Below are positions 1 through 8,884 of a stretch of DNA of 64,000 bases, one piece after another. The stretch lies in NCBI RefSeq assembly GCF_019219075.1, contig NZ_JAHUWJ010000001.1, positions 248,001 to 312,000 of the forward strand, read 5' to 3'. Origin of the DNA: Chitinophaga sp. sic0106 (GTDB lineage: Bacteria; Bacteroidota; Bacteroidia; Chitinophagales; Chitinophagaceae). Positions within the stretch are counted from its first letter, which is position 1. The number at the start of each line of letters is the position of its first letter. The position numbers and the translations under genes are program-made. The notes beneath the pieces are model-generated. The model did no database searches, was not told where the DNA came from, and worked only from the letters and a program-made list of their open reading frames with translations.

Positions 1-113
1 TTTGATTGTTTGGTGTTGTTTTCCAGGGCTGACTCAAAAAATTCATCTTCTCAGGCAGGCGATGGAACCAAGCCGCGATTACCCGGTTTTCCGCGCCTGT
101 ATATTGCTTCTGA

Positions 114-174
114 GTACTCTTCCAAAAAGAAAAGGTCGCGCCACAGGCACAACCTTTTCTTTTTGGAAGAGTAC
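114..174. terminator. 23-bp inverted repeat downstream of mqnC
   Basis: Arms 114-136 and 152-174 are perfectly complementary over 23 bp with a 15-nt loop. The hairpin lies 35 bp past the mqnC stop codon on the minus strand and carries T-rich tracts inside the stem. A role as mqnC terminator is inferred. A weak second stem of 5 bp (174-178 with 184-188) touches its base, recalling the double hairpins at 7.2, 10.2 and 15.9 kb. Confidence 0.6.
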
Positions 175-209
175 CACGCCAGACGTGGAGCCTACCAACC
201 TGCGATATT

Positions 210-1334
210 TTAGTAATTTATTACCTGCTCTTCAATACTTGCCGGAATATCCCTGAACTGGTACAACTGTGTACGCAGCTGCGGCTCAAAGCCTGCTTCG
301 CGGATAGCGTCCTGCATGGATTTGTAGGTGAAGCGGTGAGGGGCACCGGCAGCACTTACTACGTTTTCTTCAATCATGATAGATCCGAAATCGTTGGCGC
401 CGGCGTGCAGGCACAGTTGGGCCACCTGCTTACCTACGGTGAGCCACGATGCCTGGATGTTTTTCACATTAGGCAGCATGATGCGGCTCATCGCGATCAT
501 ACGGATATATTCTTCGGAAGTGGTCATGTTATGTACACCCCGGATACGGGCCAGCAGGGTATCCACGTCCTGGAAAGTCCATGGGATGAAGGCAGTGAAG
601 CCATAGTGCCCTTCCGGCTTTTCGCTCTGTACCTGACGGATATCCACCAGGTGCTCGAAACGCTCCAGCACTGTTTCTACGTGGCCAAACATCATGGTGG
701 CAGAAGAGGCAATATTCAGTTTATGGGCAGCACGCATAACATCCAGCCATTCCTGTGCACCACACTTACCTTTAGAGATCAGGCGGCGTACACGGTCGTT
801 CAGGATTTCAGCGCCGGCGCCCGGAAGGCTGTCCATACCCGCTTCCTGCAGTGCTTTCAGCACTTCGATGTGGGTACTTTTTTCCAGCTTGGTGATATGT
901 GCTACCTCGGGTGGTCCGAGGGTGTGCAAACGAAGGGTAGGGTAGAGCTGCTTCAGTTGCTTGAACAGATCCACGTAAAAGCTGAGTCCCAGTTCAGGAT
1001 GGTGGCCTCCCTGTAACAGCAGCTGATCGCCACCATATTTCAGGGTTTCCTCTATTTTACGCTTATACTCATCAATGCCGGTAATATAGGCTTCTGCATG
1101 CCCCGGAATACGGTAAAAATTACAAAACTTGCAGTTGGCAGTACATACGTTGGTGGTATTAACGTTTCTGTCTATCTGCCAGGTCACTTTACCATGAGGC
1201 ACCTGTATCTTGCGCAGCTCGTTGGCGATTTGCATCAGCTCTGCCAACGGCGCATTTTCAAACATGAATACTCCTTCCTCTGCTGTCAGGAATTCAAATT
1301 GTTGCGCCTTTTTGTATAAATCCTGTAGTTCCAT
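210..1334 (-). CDS. mqnC: Cyclic dehypoxanthinyl futalosine synthase (MqnC)
   Basis: A radical SAM enzyme of the futalosine menaquinone pathway that cyclises dehypoxanthine futalosine; cytoplasmic, 374 aa, full length for the family. The 4Fe-4S/SAM motif CxxxCxxC is at C64, C68 and C71, followed by NFYRIPGH. The motif LLQGGHHPELGLSFY near residue 107 is characteristic of MqnC rather than MqnE, which is the main alternative. It stands alone here; no other mqn genes are in the window. The ATG at 1334 fits the family N-terminus. A Bacteroidota -7 element lies upstream at 1370-1377 and a strong hairpin lies downstream. It implies menaquinone-based respiration. Confidence 0.93.
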   Translation of the reverse strand: MELQDLYKKAQQFEFLTAEEGVFMFENAPLAELMQIANELRKIQVPHGKVTWQIDRNVNTTNVCTANCKFCNFYRIPGHAEAYITGIDEYKRKIEETLKYGGDQLLLQGGHHPELGLSFYVDLFKQLKQLYPTLRLHTLGPPEVAHITKLEKSTHIEVLKALQEAGMDSLPGAGAEILNDRVRRLISKGKCGAQEWLDVMRAAHKLNIASSATMMFGHVETVLERFEHLVDIRQVQSEKPEGHYGFTAFIPWTFQDVDTLLARIRGVHNMTTSEEYIRMIAMSRIMLPNVKNIQASWLTVGKQVAQLCLHAGANDFGSIMIEENVVSAAGAPHRFTYKSMQDAIREAGFEPQLRTQLYQFRDIPASIEEQVINY

Positions 1335-1369
1335 TATGCTTTCCTTAAAAGTTGACGGCTAAACCGGAA

Positions 1370-1377
1370 CAAAGGTA
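1370..1377 (-). promoter_or_regulatory. Possible -7 promoter element of mqnC
   Basis: On the minus strand this reads TACCTTTG, matching the Bacteroidota sigma-ABfr -7 consensus TAnnTTTG. It lies 36 bp upstream of the mqnC ATG. No clear -33 TTTG is visible at the usual 19-21 bp distance, so confidence is limited. Confidence 0.4.
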
Positions 1378-1506
1378 GTGTAAATGCATATATCTAATGC
1401 GATTGATTGCGCAAGTAATTATAATACCGTCCGTAATAAAAATATTTTATACGAAAGCTTTTAAACGTTAAATTTATATAAATACGATACCTACATCGCC
1501 CCCGAC

Positions 1507-2754
1507 ATGTTTAAGCTATTTCTGTTCAGCATTACCCTGTTCCTCGGAACATTTTTTTGCCAGCAAGCCACCGCCACCACGTTATATGCTGACAATCCCC
1601 GTACGCTATTTACTGAAGTTGATACCACCATCAATTCCGTACTCATCACCCGCTTTAAGTTTAAGCAGTATTATGGCGGCGTGGTCATCATACAGGCGGT
1701 ACTCAAAGGCTACCCTGATACCCTTCAGTTTATTCTCGACACCGGCAGCGCCGGCATCTCCCTGGATACAGCCACCTGTGTACGACTAGGACTCAAGCTG
1801 GTACCCTCCGATAAGGTGGTGAAAGGTCTCGCCGGCTCCAAACAGGTATCATTTGCAGAAAATAAGTCCCTGCTGTTGCCGGGGCTGGAAGTGGATAGCC
1901 TGGATTTCCACGTCAACGATTATGAGCTGATCAGCCAGGTGTACGGCCTCCAGGTGGATGGTATTATCGGGTATAGTCTTTTAAGCAGATATATAGTGAC
2001 GGTGGACTACGACAAAGAGGAAATCGGCATCTTCACAAGGGGAAAATTTAATTACCCCCGTGGCGGCATGTTACTAAAACCCAGCCTGACACAAATTCCG
2101 CTGGTATACGCCCCTGTGAAAAACGGAAGGACCAGCACCAGCAACCGCTTTTTCTTTGATACCGGTGCGGGTATGTGCCTGCTGCTGTCCAACCAGTTTG
2201 TAAAAGACAGTAACCTGCTGGCAGATAAAAAGCGCAGGGCAAAAGTAATCCAAACCGAGGCCCAGGGCCTTGGTGGCAGAATGACCATGTCGCTCACCAC
2301 CATCCAGGAATTTCGTATAGGCACCTATAGCTTCCGTAACGTTCCTACCTATCTGTTTGATGATACGTACAATGTCACGTCGTACCCCTACCTGGGCGGC
2401 ATGATAGGAAACGACCTGCTGCGGCGTTTTAACCTTACGCTTAACTACGCCAAAAAAGAAATATATCTCTTACCCAATACCCACTACAGGGATATATTTG
2501 ACTACTCCTATACCGGCCTGGTGATATACCTGATCAACGGACAGGTAGAAGTAACCGACATCATCAAAGGCTCGCCCGCTGAAAAAGCAGGTCTGCAAAA
2601 AGGAGATATCATCCTCGGCATCAACAACAATATGGGCAATAACCTCCAGCTCTTTCGCGAACTCTTAAAGGCCATTGGCACCCGAGCATTTGTGCTGATC
2701 AAAAGAGATAATGAACTGGCAGTTAAAAAATTACCAATAAAAAGTATTCTTTAA
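1507..2754 (+). CDS. Secreted retropepsin-like aspartyl protease with C-terminal PDZ domain
   Basis: 415 aa with an N-terminal signal peptide (hydrophobic to about residue 17, then Ala-rich). Two pepsin-like half domains are visible. The first catalytic triad is DTGS at D78 (FILDTGSAG) and the second is DTGA at D218 (FFFDTGAG), so both aspartates are present. Residues about 335-410 form a PDZ domain with GSPAEKAGLQKGD. This resembles the aspartyl protease family proteins common in Bacteroidota, whose substrates are mostly unknown; periplasmic or surface location is inferred. A second family member follows after 13 bp, so the two are likely co-transcribed. Confidence 0.85.
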   Translation: MFKLFLFSITLFLGTFFCQQATATTLYADNPRTLFTEVDTTINSVLITRFKFKQYYGGVVIIQAVLKGYPDTLQFILDTGSAGISLDTATCVRLGLKLVPSDKVVKGLAGSKQVSFAENKSLLLPGLEVDSLDFHVNDYELISQVYGLQVDGIIGYSLLSRYIVTVDYDKEEIGIFTRGKFNYPRGGMLLKPSLTQIPLVYAPVKNGRTSTSNRFFFDTGAGMCLLLSNQFVKDSNLLADKKRRAKVIQTEAQGLGGRMTMSLTTIQEFRIGTYSFRNVPTYLFDDTYNVTSYPYLGGMIGNDLLRRFNLTLNYAKKEIYLLPNTHYRDIFDYSYTGLVIYLINGQVEVTDIIKGSPAEKAGLQKGDIILGINNNMGNNLQLFRELLKAIGTRAFVLIKRDNELAVKKLPIKSIL

Positions 2755-2767
2755 CGTTATTTGTGGC

Positions 2768-3691
2768 ATGTGGCGACTCTTTTGGACATTATTTGCGATC
2801 GCTGCCTGTACCCAAGTAAGCGCGCAACGCAAAAACAACACAACGGCGGAACCTGACAATACCAAACCTGCGGCGGTTATCCCCTTCAGGCTGGTGAATA
2901 ACCATATCGTATTCCCTGTTACCGTATCCGGTAGCACCGACACCCTGCAGTTTATCTTCGACAGTGGCGCGGAAATTACGGTGATGAATATACGTACCGC
3001 AGAAAAAATGAAATTGAACAGCGGTCGTCAGGCTTTTATGAGTGGGGTAAACAACGGCATGATACAGGTGCCGGTGGTTACCATCAATGCACTATATATC
3101 AAGGAATTAAGGATGCCATTTGTAACGGCCTACCTGGAAGACCTCCGCGATATGGGCAATGAAACCACCACCGTTGACGGCGTGATTGGCGTAGCCCTTA
3201 TGAAGGCTTACATCGTAAAAATCGACTATCGCAACAAGCAGCTAACCCTCTACCCCAACGGCAAAACGAAAGTAAACACCGCGGGGCAACTGCTGCACTT
3301 TACCCTTAACTTCACCACACCTGTGATAGACGCTGTAATCAGGCTTCCGAACGGCGCTACGTTAATGGGAAAATACCACGTTACCAGCGGGGGCGACTAC
3401 GGCGTACTCTTTAACTGGCCCTATGTGGAAAAGTATAAACTAAATACCCTGCTGCCCACTATCAACACGGATAAGGTGCAGGACATGGTGAAAGTGCTGT
3501 ACTATATCAACAGCACCGTGAGTGAGCTGCAAATGGCCGGCAAAAAGCTGAACAATGTACCCGTCAGCTATAGCAAAGATGTGGATGACGTAGGCGCATT
3601 CGTTGAAATTGCAGGCGCAATTGGCTATTCCGTATGGAAACAATTTACCCTCACCATCAATTACAACAAGAAAGAATTGTTTATTGAGTAG
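2768..3691 (+). CDS. Secreted retropepsin-like aspartyl protease, second paralogue
   Basis: 307 aa with a signal peptide ending near VSAQ (residue 20). The first active-site motif is DSGA at D65 (FIFDSGAEIT). The second half domain, near residue 200, reads VTSGGDYG where a D(T/S)G would be expected, so the second catalytic aspartate appears lost. No PDZ domain is present, unlike the upstream neighbour 13 bp away. It may act as a homodimer through the intact half, or be inactive. Family membership is clear from the DSGA region and the motif GVIGVALMK; function is unknown. Confidence 0.75.
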   Translation: MWRLFWTLFAIAACTQVSAQRKNNTTAEPDNTKPAAVIPFRLVNNHIVFPVTVSGSTDTLQFIFDSGAEITVMNIRTAEKMKLNSGRQAFMSGVNNGMIQVPVVTINALYIKELRMPFVTAYLEDLRDMGNETTTVDGVIGVALMKAYIVKIDYRNKQLTLYPNGKTKVNTAGQLLHFTLNFTTPVIDAVIRLPNGATLMGKYHVTSGGDYGVLFNWPYVEKYKLNTLLPTINTDKVQDMVKVLYYINSTVSELQMAGKKLNNVPVSYSKDVDDVGAFVEIAGAIGYSVWKQFTLTINYNKKELFIE

Positions 3692-3753
3692 CGTTGACGC
3701 ATCGTTGACGAGAAGAGATTATCTTTACTAATATCCACAACATCAATTGGCTT

Positions 3754-4992
3754 ATGACTCATTATAATAAATTTACTTTAGCGAACGGGCTCCGGGTAAT
3801 TGTGCACGAGGACCATACAACGCCCATGGCTGTTCTGAACGTATTGTATGACGTAGGAGCAAGAGACGAGAACCCCGAACAAACAGGATTTGCACACCTT
3901 TTCGAGCACCTGATGTTTGGCGGGTCTGTCAACATTCCGGAGTACGATGAACCGCTGCAAATGGCCGGCGGCGAAAATAATGCCTACACTACCAGCGATC
4001 TCACCAACTACTATATCACCCTTCCGGCAGAAAACATCGAAACAGCCTTTTGGCTGGAGAGCGACCGCATGCTGTCACTCGCTTTCGGCGAAAAAAGCCT
4101 GGACGTGCAACGTAAAGTAGTATCGGAAGAATTCAAGGAACATTACATCAACAAACCTTACGGTGATGTATGGCATAAAATGAGAGCGCTGGCATACTCC
4201 ACGCACCCTTACCGCTGGATGACCATCGGCAAGGAATTATCGCATATAGAAAATGCGAAACTGGAAGATGTGAAGGCTTTCTTTTTTAAATACTACCGCC
4301 CGGTGAACGCTATTCTCTCCGTAGGAGGCAACATCACCCTGGAACAGGTGAAAACCCTTGCTGAGAAATGGTTTGGAGACATCCCATCCGGCGAAAAATA
4401 CAACCGTAACCTGCCGCTGGAGCCGGAGCAAACGGAAGCGCATAAACTGGAAGTAAAAGCCAATGTGCCGCTGGATGCTATCTACAAATGCTATCACATG
4501 CAGCCAAGATCTGACAAGCGCTATTATGCAGCAGATCTGCTCTCTGATATCCTCAGCAGCGGCGGCTCTTCCCGCTTACATCAGGTATTGGTAAAGGAGA
4601 AGAAATTGTTCTCCAATGTGGAGTGCTACCATTTTGGTAGTCTCGACGCAGGACTGCTCACCATCGAAGGCAAGCTCGTGAAAGGCGTCAAGATGAAAGA
4701 CGCAGAGAAAGCCATCCAGCAGGAACTGGAGAAACTGCAAAACGAAGTGATTCCGGAAAGAGAACTGCAGAAAGTAAAAAACAGGGTGGAAAGTCTGCTC
4801 GCGTTTGAAGATATGAGTTTGCTCAACCGGTCCACCAACCTCGCTTTCTACGAACTGCTGGGCGATGCCGGCATGATGAACAAGGAATTTAGCAACTACG
4901 AAAGAGTGACTGCTGAAGAACTGCATCAGGAAGCCAAACTACTGTTTGACGAAAAGAACTCCAACACCATATACTATTACGCCGAAAACTAA
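3754..4992 (+). CDS. M16 zinc metallopeptidase, catalytic subunit
   Basis: 412 aa, cytoplasmic-looking with no signal peptide. The inverted zinc motif HxxEH is present as HLFEH (H48, E51, H52), and the third ligand falls at E129, matching the HxxEH-x76-E spacing of pitrilysin-family enzymes. The next gene, 42 bp downstream, encodes a related protein without the zinc motif, giving the usual bacterial two-gene M16 heterodimer. Such enzymes degrade short peptides, often pre-sequences or signal-peptide fragments; the substrate here is unknown. The ATG at 3754 gives the normal start close to NGLRVIV. Confidence 0.9.
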   Translation: MTHYNKFTLANGLRVIVHEDHTTPMAVLNVLYDVGARDENPEQTGFAHLFEHLMFGGSVNIPEYDEPLQMAGGENNAYTTSDLTNYYITLPAENIETAFWLESDRMLSLAFGEKSLDVQRKVVSEEFKEHYINKPYGDVWHKMRALAYSTHPYRWMTIGKELSHIENAKLEDVKAFFFKYYRPVNAILSVGGNITLEQVKTLAEKWFGDIPSGEKYNRNLPLEPEQTEAHKLEVKANVPLDAIYKCYHMQPRSDKRYYAADLLSDILSSGGSSRLHQVLVKEKKLFSNVECYHFGSLDAGLLTIEGKLVKGVKMKDAEKAIQQELEKLQNEVIPERELQKVKNRVESLLAFEDMSLLNRSTNLAFYELLGDAGMMNKEFSNYERVTAEELHQEAKLLFDEKNSNTIYYYAEN

Positions 4993-5034
4993 TACTGATA
5001 AGTGTTTTAAAGCAACGGCCCAAAAATTCAAAAG

Positions 5035-6315
5035 ATGAACAGAAGTATTCCTCCTGCCATAAAAGATGCTGTGGAGTTTGATCTGAAGCTCAAACCATAC
5101 GAAAAATTTACACTCGATAACGGTATACCCGTGTACGTTGTGAAGTCCGACGAACAGGAGACTTTACAGCTGGAACTGGTATTCCCGGCAGGCACCTGGT
5201 ACGAAAACCAGAGTATGCTGGCACTGGCCACCAACTTTCTCATGAAAACCGGTACCAGCAAGCATACGGCCCTCGAAATCAATGAAAGTATTGAGTATTA
5301 CGGTGCCTATCTGAACCGCAATACCTTCCACGAAAACGCCACCTACACCCTGCACTGCCTCACCAAACATATTGAGCAGTTGCTGCCGGTGCTCACAGAG
5401 GTGATTTTAGACCCTGTTTTCCGCGAAGAAGAACTCAGTGTATATGCACAAAACCAAAAGCAGAAACTGGCTGTAAACCTGCAGAAATGCGATTTTGTAG
5501 CCAATCGCTTCATTGATCAGTACCTGTTTGGGGAGTTCCATCCTTATGGCCGCGTGAGCACCATGATGGGCTATGATGCCCTGCAAACCGAAGCACTGGA
5601 AGGATTCTACAAAAAGCACTACACGTACAACAACTGTAAAATATTTGTTGCCGGCAACCTGCCGGAAAATATGATCCCGTTGCTGAACCAGTTTCTTGGC
5701 AGCACTAAATGGAACGGGGAGTCGCACCTGCATCGACTGGACCTGCCTATTCAGCCTGCCGAAGAGAAAAAGTTCAGGATCTTCAACGATGAAAACGGGG
5801 TACAGGGTGCCGTGCGCGTAGCGCGTCCGTTCCCGAACCGCTACCATCCCGACTTCCCTAAAATGCTGGTACTCAACACCATTTTGGGCGGTTATTTTGG
5901 CTCCCGTTTGATGAGTAATATCAGAGAAGAGAAAGGTTATACCTACGGTATCTACTCGCAACTCTATAATTTCCGCCAGGTGAGCGCTATCAACATCCAG
6001 ACCGAAGCCGGCAGGGATGTATGTGAGTCCGCCATTGAAGAGATTTACAAAGAGCTGCAAACCTTGCAAAATGTGCCCGTTCCACAGGAAGAACTGGACC
6101 TGGTACGCAATTACATGATCGGTTCTATACTGGGCGATCTGGATGGTGCCTTCCAGATTATTCAACGCTGGAAAAACCTCATCCTCAACGATCTGGACGA
6201 AAATTATTTCTACAATAACATTCAAACGATCAAGACCATTACAGCAGATGAGCTGCAGCATGTTGCCAAACAATATTTCACGCCTGCAGACTTCTTTGAG
6301 CTGGTGGTTATCTAA
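5035..6315 (+). CDS. M16 peptidase family, non-catalytic partner subunit
   Basis: 426 aa, homologous in layout to the preceding M16 peptidase, but the zinc motif is absent: the equivalent helix reads LATNFLMKTGT. The conserved C-terminal domain segment REEKGYTYGIYS near residue 300 is present; its Arg-Tyr pair binds the substrate C-terminus in the family. The pattern is that of the M16 non-catalytic subunit that completes the chamber of the catalytic subunit encoded upstream. The two genes form an operon, probably with the small secreted-protein gene starting 12 bp downstream. Confidence 0.88.
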   Translation: MNRSIPPAIKDAVEFDLKLKPYEKFTLDNGIPVYVVKSDEQETLQLELVFPAGTWYENQSMLALATNFLMKTGTSKHTALEINESIEYYGAYLNRNTFHENATYTLHCLTKHIEQLLPVLTEVILDPVFREEELSVYAQNQKQKLAVNLQKCDFVANRFIDQYLFGEFHPYGRVSTMMGYDALQTEALEGFYKKHYTYNNCKIFVAGNLPENMIPLLNQFLGSTKWNGESHLHRLDLPIQPAEEKKFRIFNDENGVQGAVRVARPFPNRYHPDFPKMLVLNTILGGYFGSRLMSNIREEKGYTYGIYSQLYNFRQVSAINIQTEAGRDVCESAIEEIYKELQTLQNVPVPQEELDLVRNYMIGSILGDLDGAFQIIQRWKNLILNDLDENYFYNNIQTIKTITADELQHVAKQYFTPADFFELVVI

Positions 6316-6327
6316 TTGCCACACTTT

Positions 6328-6723
6328 ATGAAATATTTCATCATCTGCCTGTTGCTGCTCGCTGCCACCAGCAAAGGCTTTGCACAGTCACAGGCAGAGA
6401 TGAATAAGAAAGCGACGGAAGCCTACCGGCAGGCCGACAAAGAGCTGAATGATATCTACCAGGCTATTCAAAAGGAATATGCCGCCAATAAAAAGTTCCT
6501 CGACAATCTCCGTGATGCACAACGGCTGTGGGTACAGTTCAGGGATGCCCAGCTGAAAGCCATGTTTCCGGAAGCTGCTAAAAGCTATGGCAGCATGTTT
6601 CCGGTGTGCAAATCCAATTATCTCACCCTGCTAACCACTCAGCGTATAGAGTCACTACGGGTATGGCTAAACGGACTTCCCGCAGGAGAAACCTGTACGG
6701 GATCAATAGGCGTGAAGCAGTAG
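6328..6723 (+). CDS. Small secreted protein, LprI/DUF1311-like
   Basis: 131 aa from the ATG at 6328; an in-frame TTG at 6316 directly abuts the upstream stop and is less likely. A signal peptide runs to about GFAQ. The mature part (MNKKATEAYRQADKEL, then LRDAQRLWVQFRDAQ, then C and C near the C-terminus) matches the four-helix LprI / DUF1311 pattern (Trp in a RxxQRxWxxYRD-type motif), a family named for lysozyme inhibition in mycobacteria. Function here is not established. It is likely co-transcribed with the M16 pair. Confidence 0.75.
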   Translation: MKYFIICLLLLAATSKGFAQSQAEMNKKATEAYRQADKELNDIYQAIQKEYAANKKFLDNLRDAQRLWVQFRDAQLKAMFPEAAKSYGSMFPVCKSNYLTLLTTQRIESLRVWLNGLPAGETCTGSIGVKQ

Positions 6724-6789
6724 TCCTCACGAATTATTTAAAATCCATATATATTTCGTAGGTTTGCCGCATATTTATCCACTATCCCT

Positions 6790-7203
6790 ATGCGACACCT
6801 ACTTGCTATCCTTGCCATCTTTGGCAGTATAACGGCTTATGCGCAACAGCATAAGGACCCCGTAGACCTCATTGAGGAGCGCTACCAACGCTGCATTGCC
6901 CAAGGTTCCAACATGTACAGCTGTGCCACCGTTTATTATCAGGCGATAGACAGCGCCTTATCTGCTACTATTCAGCATTTATACGGTCATTTGAATGCCA
7001 GCTCTGTTAATAAGTTACAATTGGATCAGATAGCCTGGGAAGAAAAGAAAGAAGCTTATTTCAAAAAGATAGATGAGCGTGTGGAAAAGCTGCATAAAAG
7101 CACCATGCAGGGGCTGGATGATGACATGATTTCAACGGATAACAAGGCAGCATTTCTGAAGGAAAGATTATTGGAATTATATAGAGATTATCCACTTGGC
7201 TAA
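6790..7203 (+). CDS. Small secreted protein, diverged LprI-like paralogue
   Basis: 137 aa with a signal peptide ending near AYAQ (about residue 19). Two cysteines (QRCIAQGSNMYSCA) near residues 35-45 and a helical mature region resemble the DUF1311/LprI layout of the neighbour, but the RxxQRxWxxYRD core is replaced by LDQIAWEEKKEAYFK, so the assignment is tentative. A possible -7 element TAGGTTTG lies at 6759-6766, suggesting its own promoter. The stop codon overlaps the base of the tandem hairpin that follows. Confidence 0.6.
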   Translation: MRHLLAILAIFGSITAYAQQHKDPVDLIEERYQRCIAQGSNMYSCATVYYQAIDSALSATIQHLYGHLNASSVNKLQLDQIAWEEKKEAYFKKIDERVEKLHKSTMQGLDDDMISTDNKAAFLKERLLELYRDYPLG

Positions 7204-7275
7204 ACGGTTTTCCGTCCGACTTCGCCGGACGGAAAACCGTTTTATTGATGGGCCAACGGCCCATCAATAAAACGG
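7202..7275. terminator. Tandem overlapping hairpin pair between convergent genes
   Basis: Hairpin A has arms 7202-7218 and 7226-7242 (17 bp). Hairpin B has arms 7237-7254 and 7258-7275 (18 bp, loop AAC). The two share 7237-7242, so their full stems are mutually exclusive. They lie exactly between a plus-strand gene ending at 7203 and a minus-strand gene ending at 7277. A bidirectional terminator is the simplest reading. Confidence 0.7.
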
Positions 7276-7276
7276 G

Positions 7277-8416
7277 CTAAAACCGCTCCTGGTGCCGTAA
7301 CCACCGCTCCGGAATTTCATTATTACTCGCCAGCAGATAGTCGTTATACGCACAGGGCACAAACTCCCTGTCCGGCAGCTGCATCCACCAGCGGCCTGTT
7401 TTCTTGCTTTTCAGAAACACGGTATCTATATCGGAGAAGGCTATATGAAATTCCCAGAAAGCGTCGCGGTGTTCCAGCAATGCTTCCTTATTCTTCACGG
7501 CTCTGCCATCCATGAAATACCAGATCATTTGTGATATCTGCCGGGCGGTAAGGTTTTCCTTGTCCTTTTCTGCACGGTAGCCATAAATGCCGAAGCTGGT
7601 GAGTCGGCTGCTCATACCGGCATAGCGTGCCAGGAGGCAGCTTTCCTCTCCACTGAAACCGTTGGGGGAGAGGTGATTGGCCGGCGCATCGGTATGGCGG
7701 ATGATGTTGATATCCAGGCTGAAAAGATCCGAATGCCGCAGCACGGGTTCAGCTTCTTCCATATTTTCCCGGATACGTCCCAGGCGGTAGCAGTCGAACC
7801 GCAGTTTATCCAGCGTTTCTAACATCCTCGGATGTACGAAATAGCTTTGGAAGCCGAGGTGGTTATAGTGGCGGAGGTAATTAGGCTGTTCGGTAAGAAT
7901 ATCCATCAGGAAGCGTTCGCTGCGGATGGTCGAGTCTTCTTTCAGGTCGATCAGCGCATCGGCTACGGTAGCTTCTATGATCAGTTGTTGTGAGGCGTAG
8001 GCCTTATATTGGGCATAGGTGAGATCATGGGAGCCGCCCAGGATAATTACCGTTTTACTGGCTTGTATGAGATCGCCCACTACGGCTTTCATGGCGGCAT
8101 ATGCATCTGCCAGAAAGGCGCCGGAACGGAGGTTGCCTACATCAGCGAGTTTAATATCGCGATGCCAGTTATACAGCCGGTAAAATTCACGACGGATCAT
8201 ATCCGGCCCGTTGGTGCCGGTATTGCCCGAATAGCTGCCTCTCTCTTCTCCCACACCCAGCAGAATAATATCTGCGCTGTCAATATCAGGAATATGATTT
8301 GCCTGATAGGCATCAATCACGCCACCTACCTGGAATGCGTCGTATTCCTGGTCGTCATTAAGATAGTCTTTGGAAATAGGATTCAAAAAATCCTGAAGGT
8401 GCGAAAAATCAGCCAT
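7277..8416 (-). CDS. Ureohydrolase (arginase/formimidoylglutamase) family protein, degenerate metal site
   Basis: 379 aa with the arginase/agmatinase/formiminoglutamase fold. Recognisable parts are ILLGVGEERGS near residue 51, LGGSHD at 126-131 and SLDINIIR near residue 230. In active family members the Mn cluster needs an Asp-Ala-His-x-Asp element and DxD. Here the first reads VADALIDL, with the His missing, and the second is DIN. A canonical two-Mn site is therefore unlikely, although the overall fold is kept. Many Bacteroidota carry such homologues annotated as formimidoylglutamase. A structural role or altered chemistry is inference. Confidence 0.75.
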   Translation of the reverse strand: MADFSHLQDFLNPISKDYLNDDQEYDAFQVGGVIDAYQANHIPDIDSADIILLGVGEERGSYSGNTGTNGPDMIRREFYRLYNWHRDIKLADVGNLRSGAFLADAYAAMKAVVGDLIQASKTVIILGGSHDLTYAQYKAYASQQLIIEATVADALIDLKEDSTIRSERFLMDILTEQPNYLRHYNHLGFQSYFVHPRMLETLDKLRFDCYRLGRIRENMEEAEPVLRHSDLFSLDINIIRHTDAPANHLSPNGFSGEESCLLARYAGMSSRLTSFGIYGYRAEKDKENLTARQISQMIWYFMDGRAVKNKEALLEHRDAFWEFHIAFSDIDTVFLKSKKTGRWWMQLPDREFVPCAYNDYLLASNNEIPERWLRHQERF

Positions 8417-8533
8417 CAGTTTATAGGAATTAATGATGGCAAACGTACAACAAGAATTTTAATTTAACCTCAAAGCAAAACACGAAAGTATGGGCATAAA
8501 ATGCACAGGCACAATATACAGCGTTGGCAACAA

Positions 8534-8782
8534 TCAGTTCTTGTGGATAATGAATTCGAAAGGTTTGTGGGCCTTACGGGAGATGGCTTTTTCCAGCACA
8601 GGTCTCTTGTTGGTTACTTTGCTTTTATTGCAGTTGGCTACTTCCATCACGGCACAGAGATAATCCATCGTTTCGATGAGCGTCAGCATCTCACTAATCT
8701 GTCTAACGGCAGATTGAATTTGCTGCTCAGTGTACCTATCTTCGTGTAGCAGGATCAGTAAATCTCTATCTACAGGTTTCAT
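8534..8782 (-). CDS. Small hypothetical protein (82 aa)
   Basis: 82 aa, not recognised. The sequence is largely helical and charged (MKPVDRDLLILLHEDRY, then QISEMLTLIETMDYL), with no signal peptide or membrane segment. It is preferred over the overlapping plus-strand frame because of its ordinary residue composition and ATG start. It lies 117 bp upstream of the ureohydrolase-like gene on the same strand. Existence as a protein is likely but unproven. Confidence 0.45.
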   Translation of the reverse strand: MKPVDRDLLILLHEDRYTEQQIQSAVRQISEMLTLIETMDYLCAVMEVANCNKSKVTNKRPVLEKAISRKAHKPFEFIIHKN

Positions 8783-8884
8783 GAAAAAAATTTGAAATTC
8801 CCCGAAAATATTGTTTGGTCAGGTATTCATGGGATAACCCAAAAGATAAGGTTAATCGTGGCCGTTTTGCTCAAAACGTGGGTA

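Noticed and set aside
336..1016. Long open frames antisense to mqnC, polA, gltB and tamB
   Set aside because: They mirror strong coding genes, lack signal or domain features and have odd composition; shadows of the real genes.
8501..8749. Plus-strand ORF overlapping the 82-aa minus-strand hypothetical
   Set aside because: The minus-strand frame has more ordinary protein composition; both cannot be supported.
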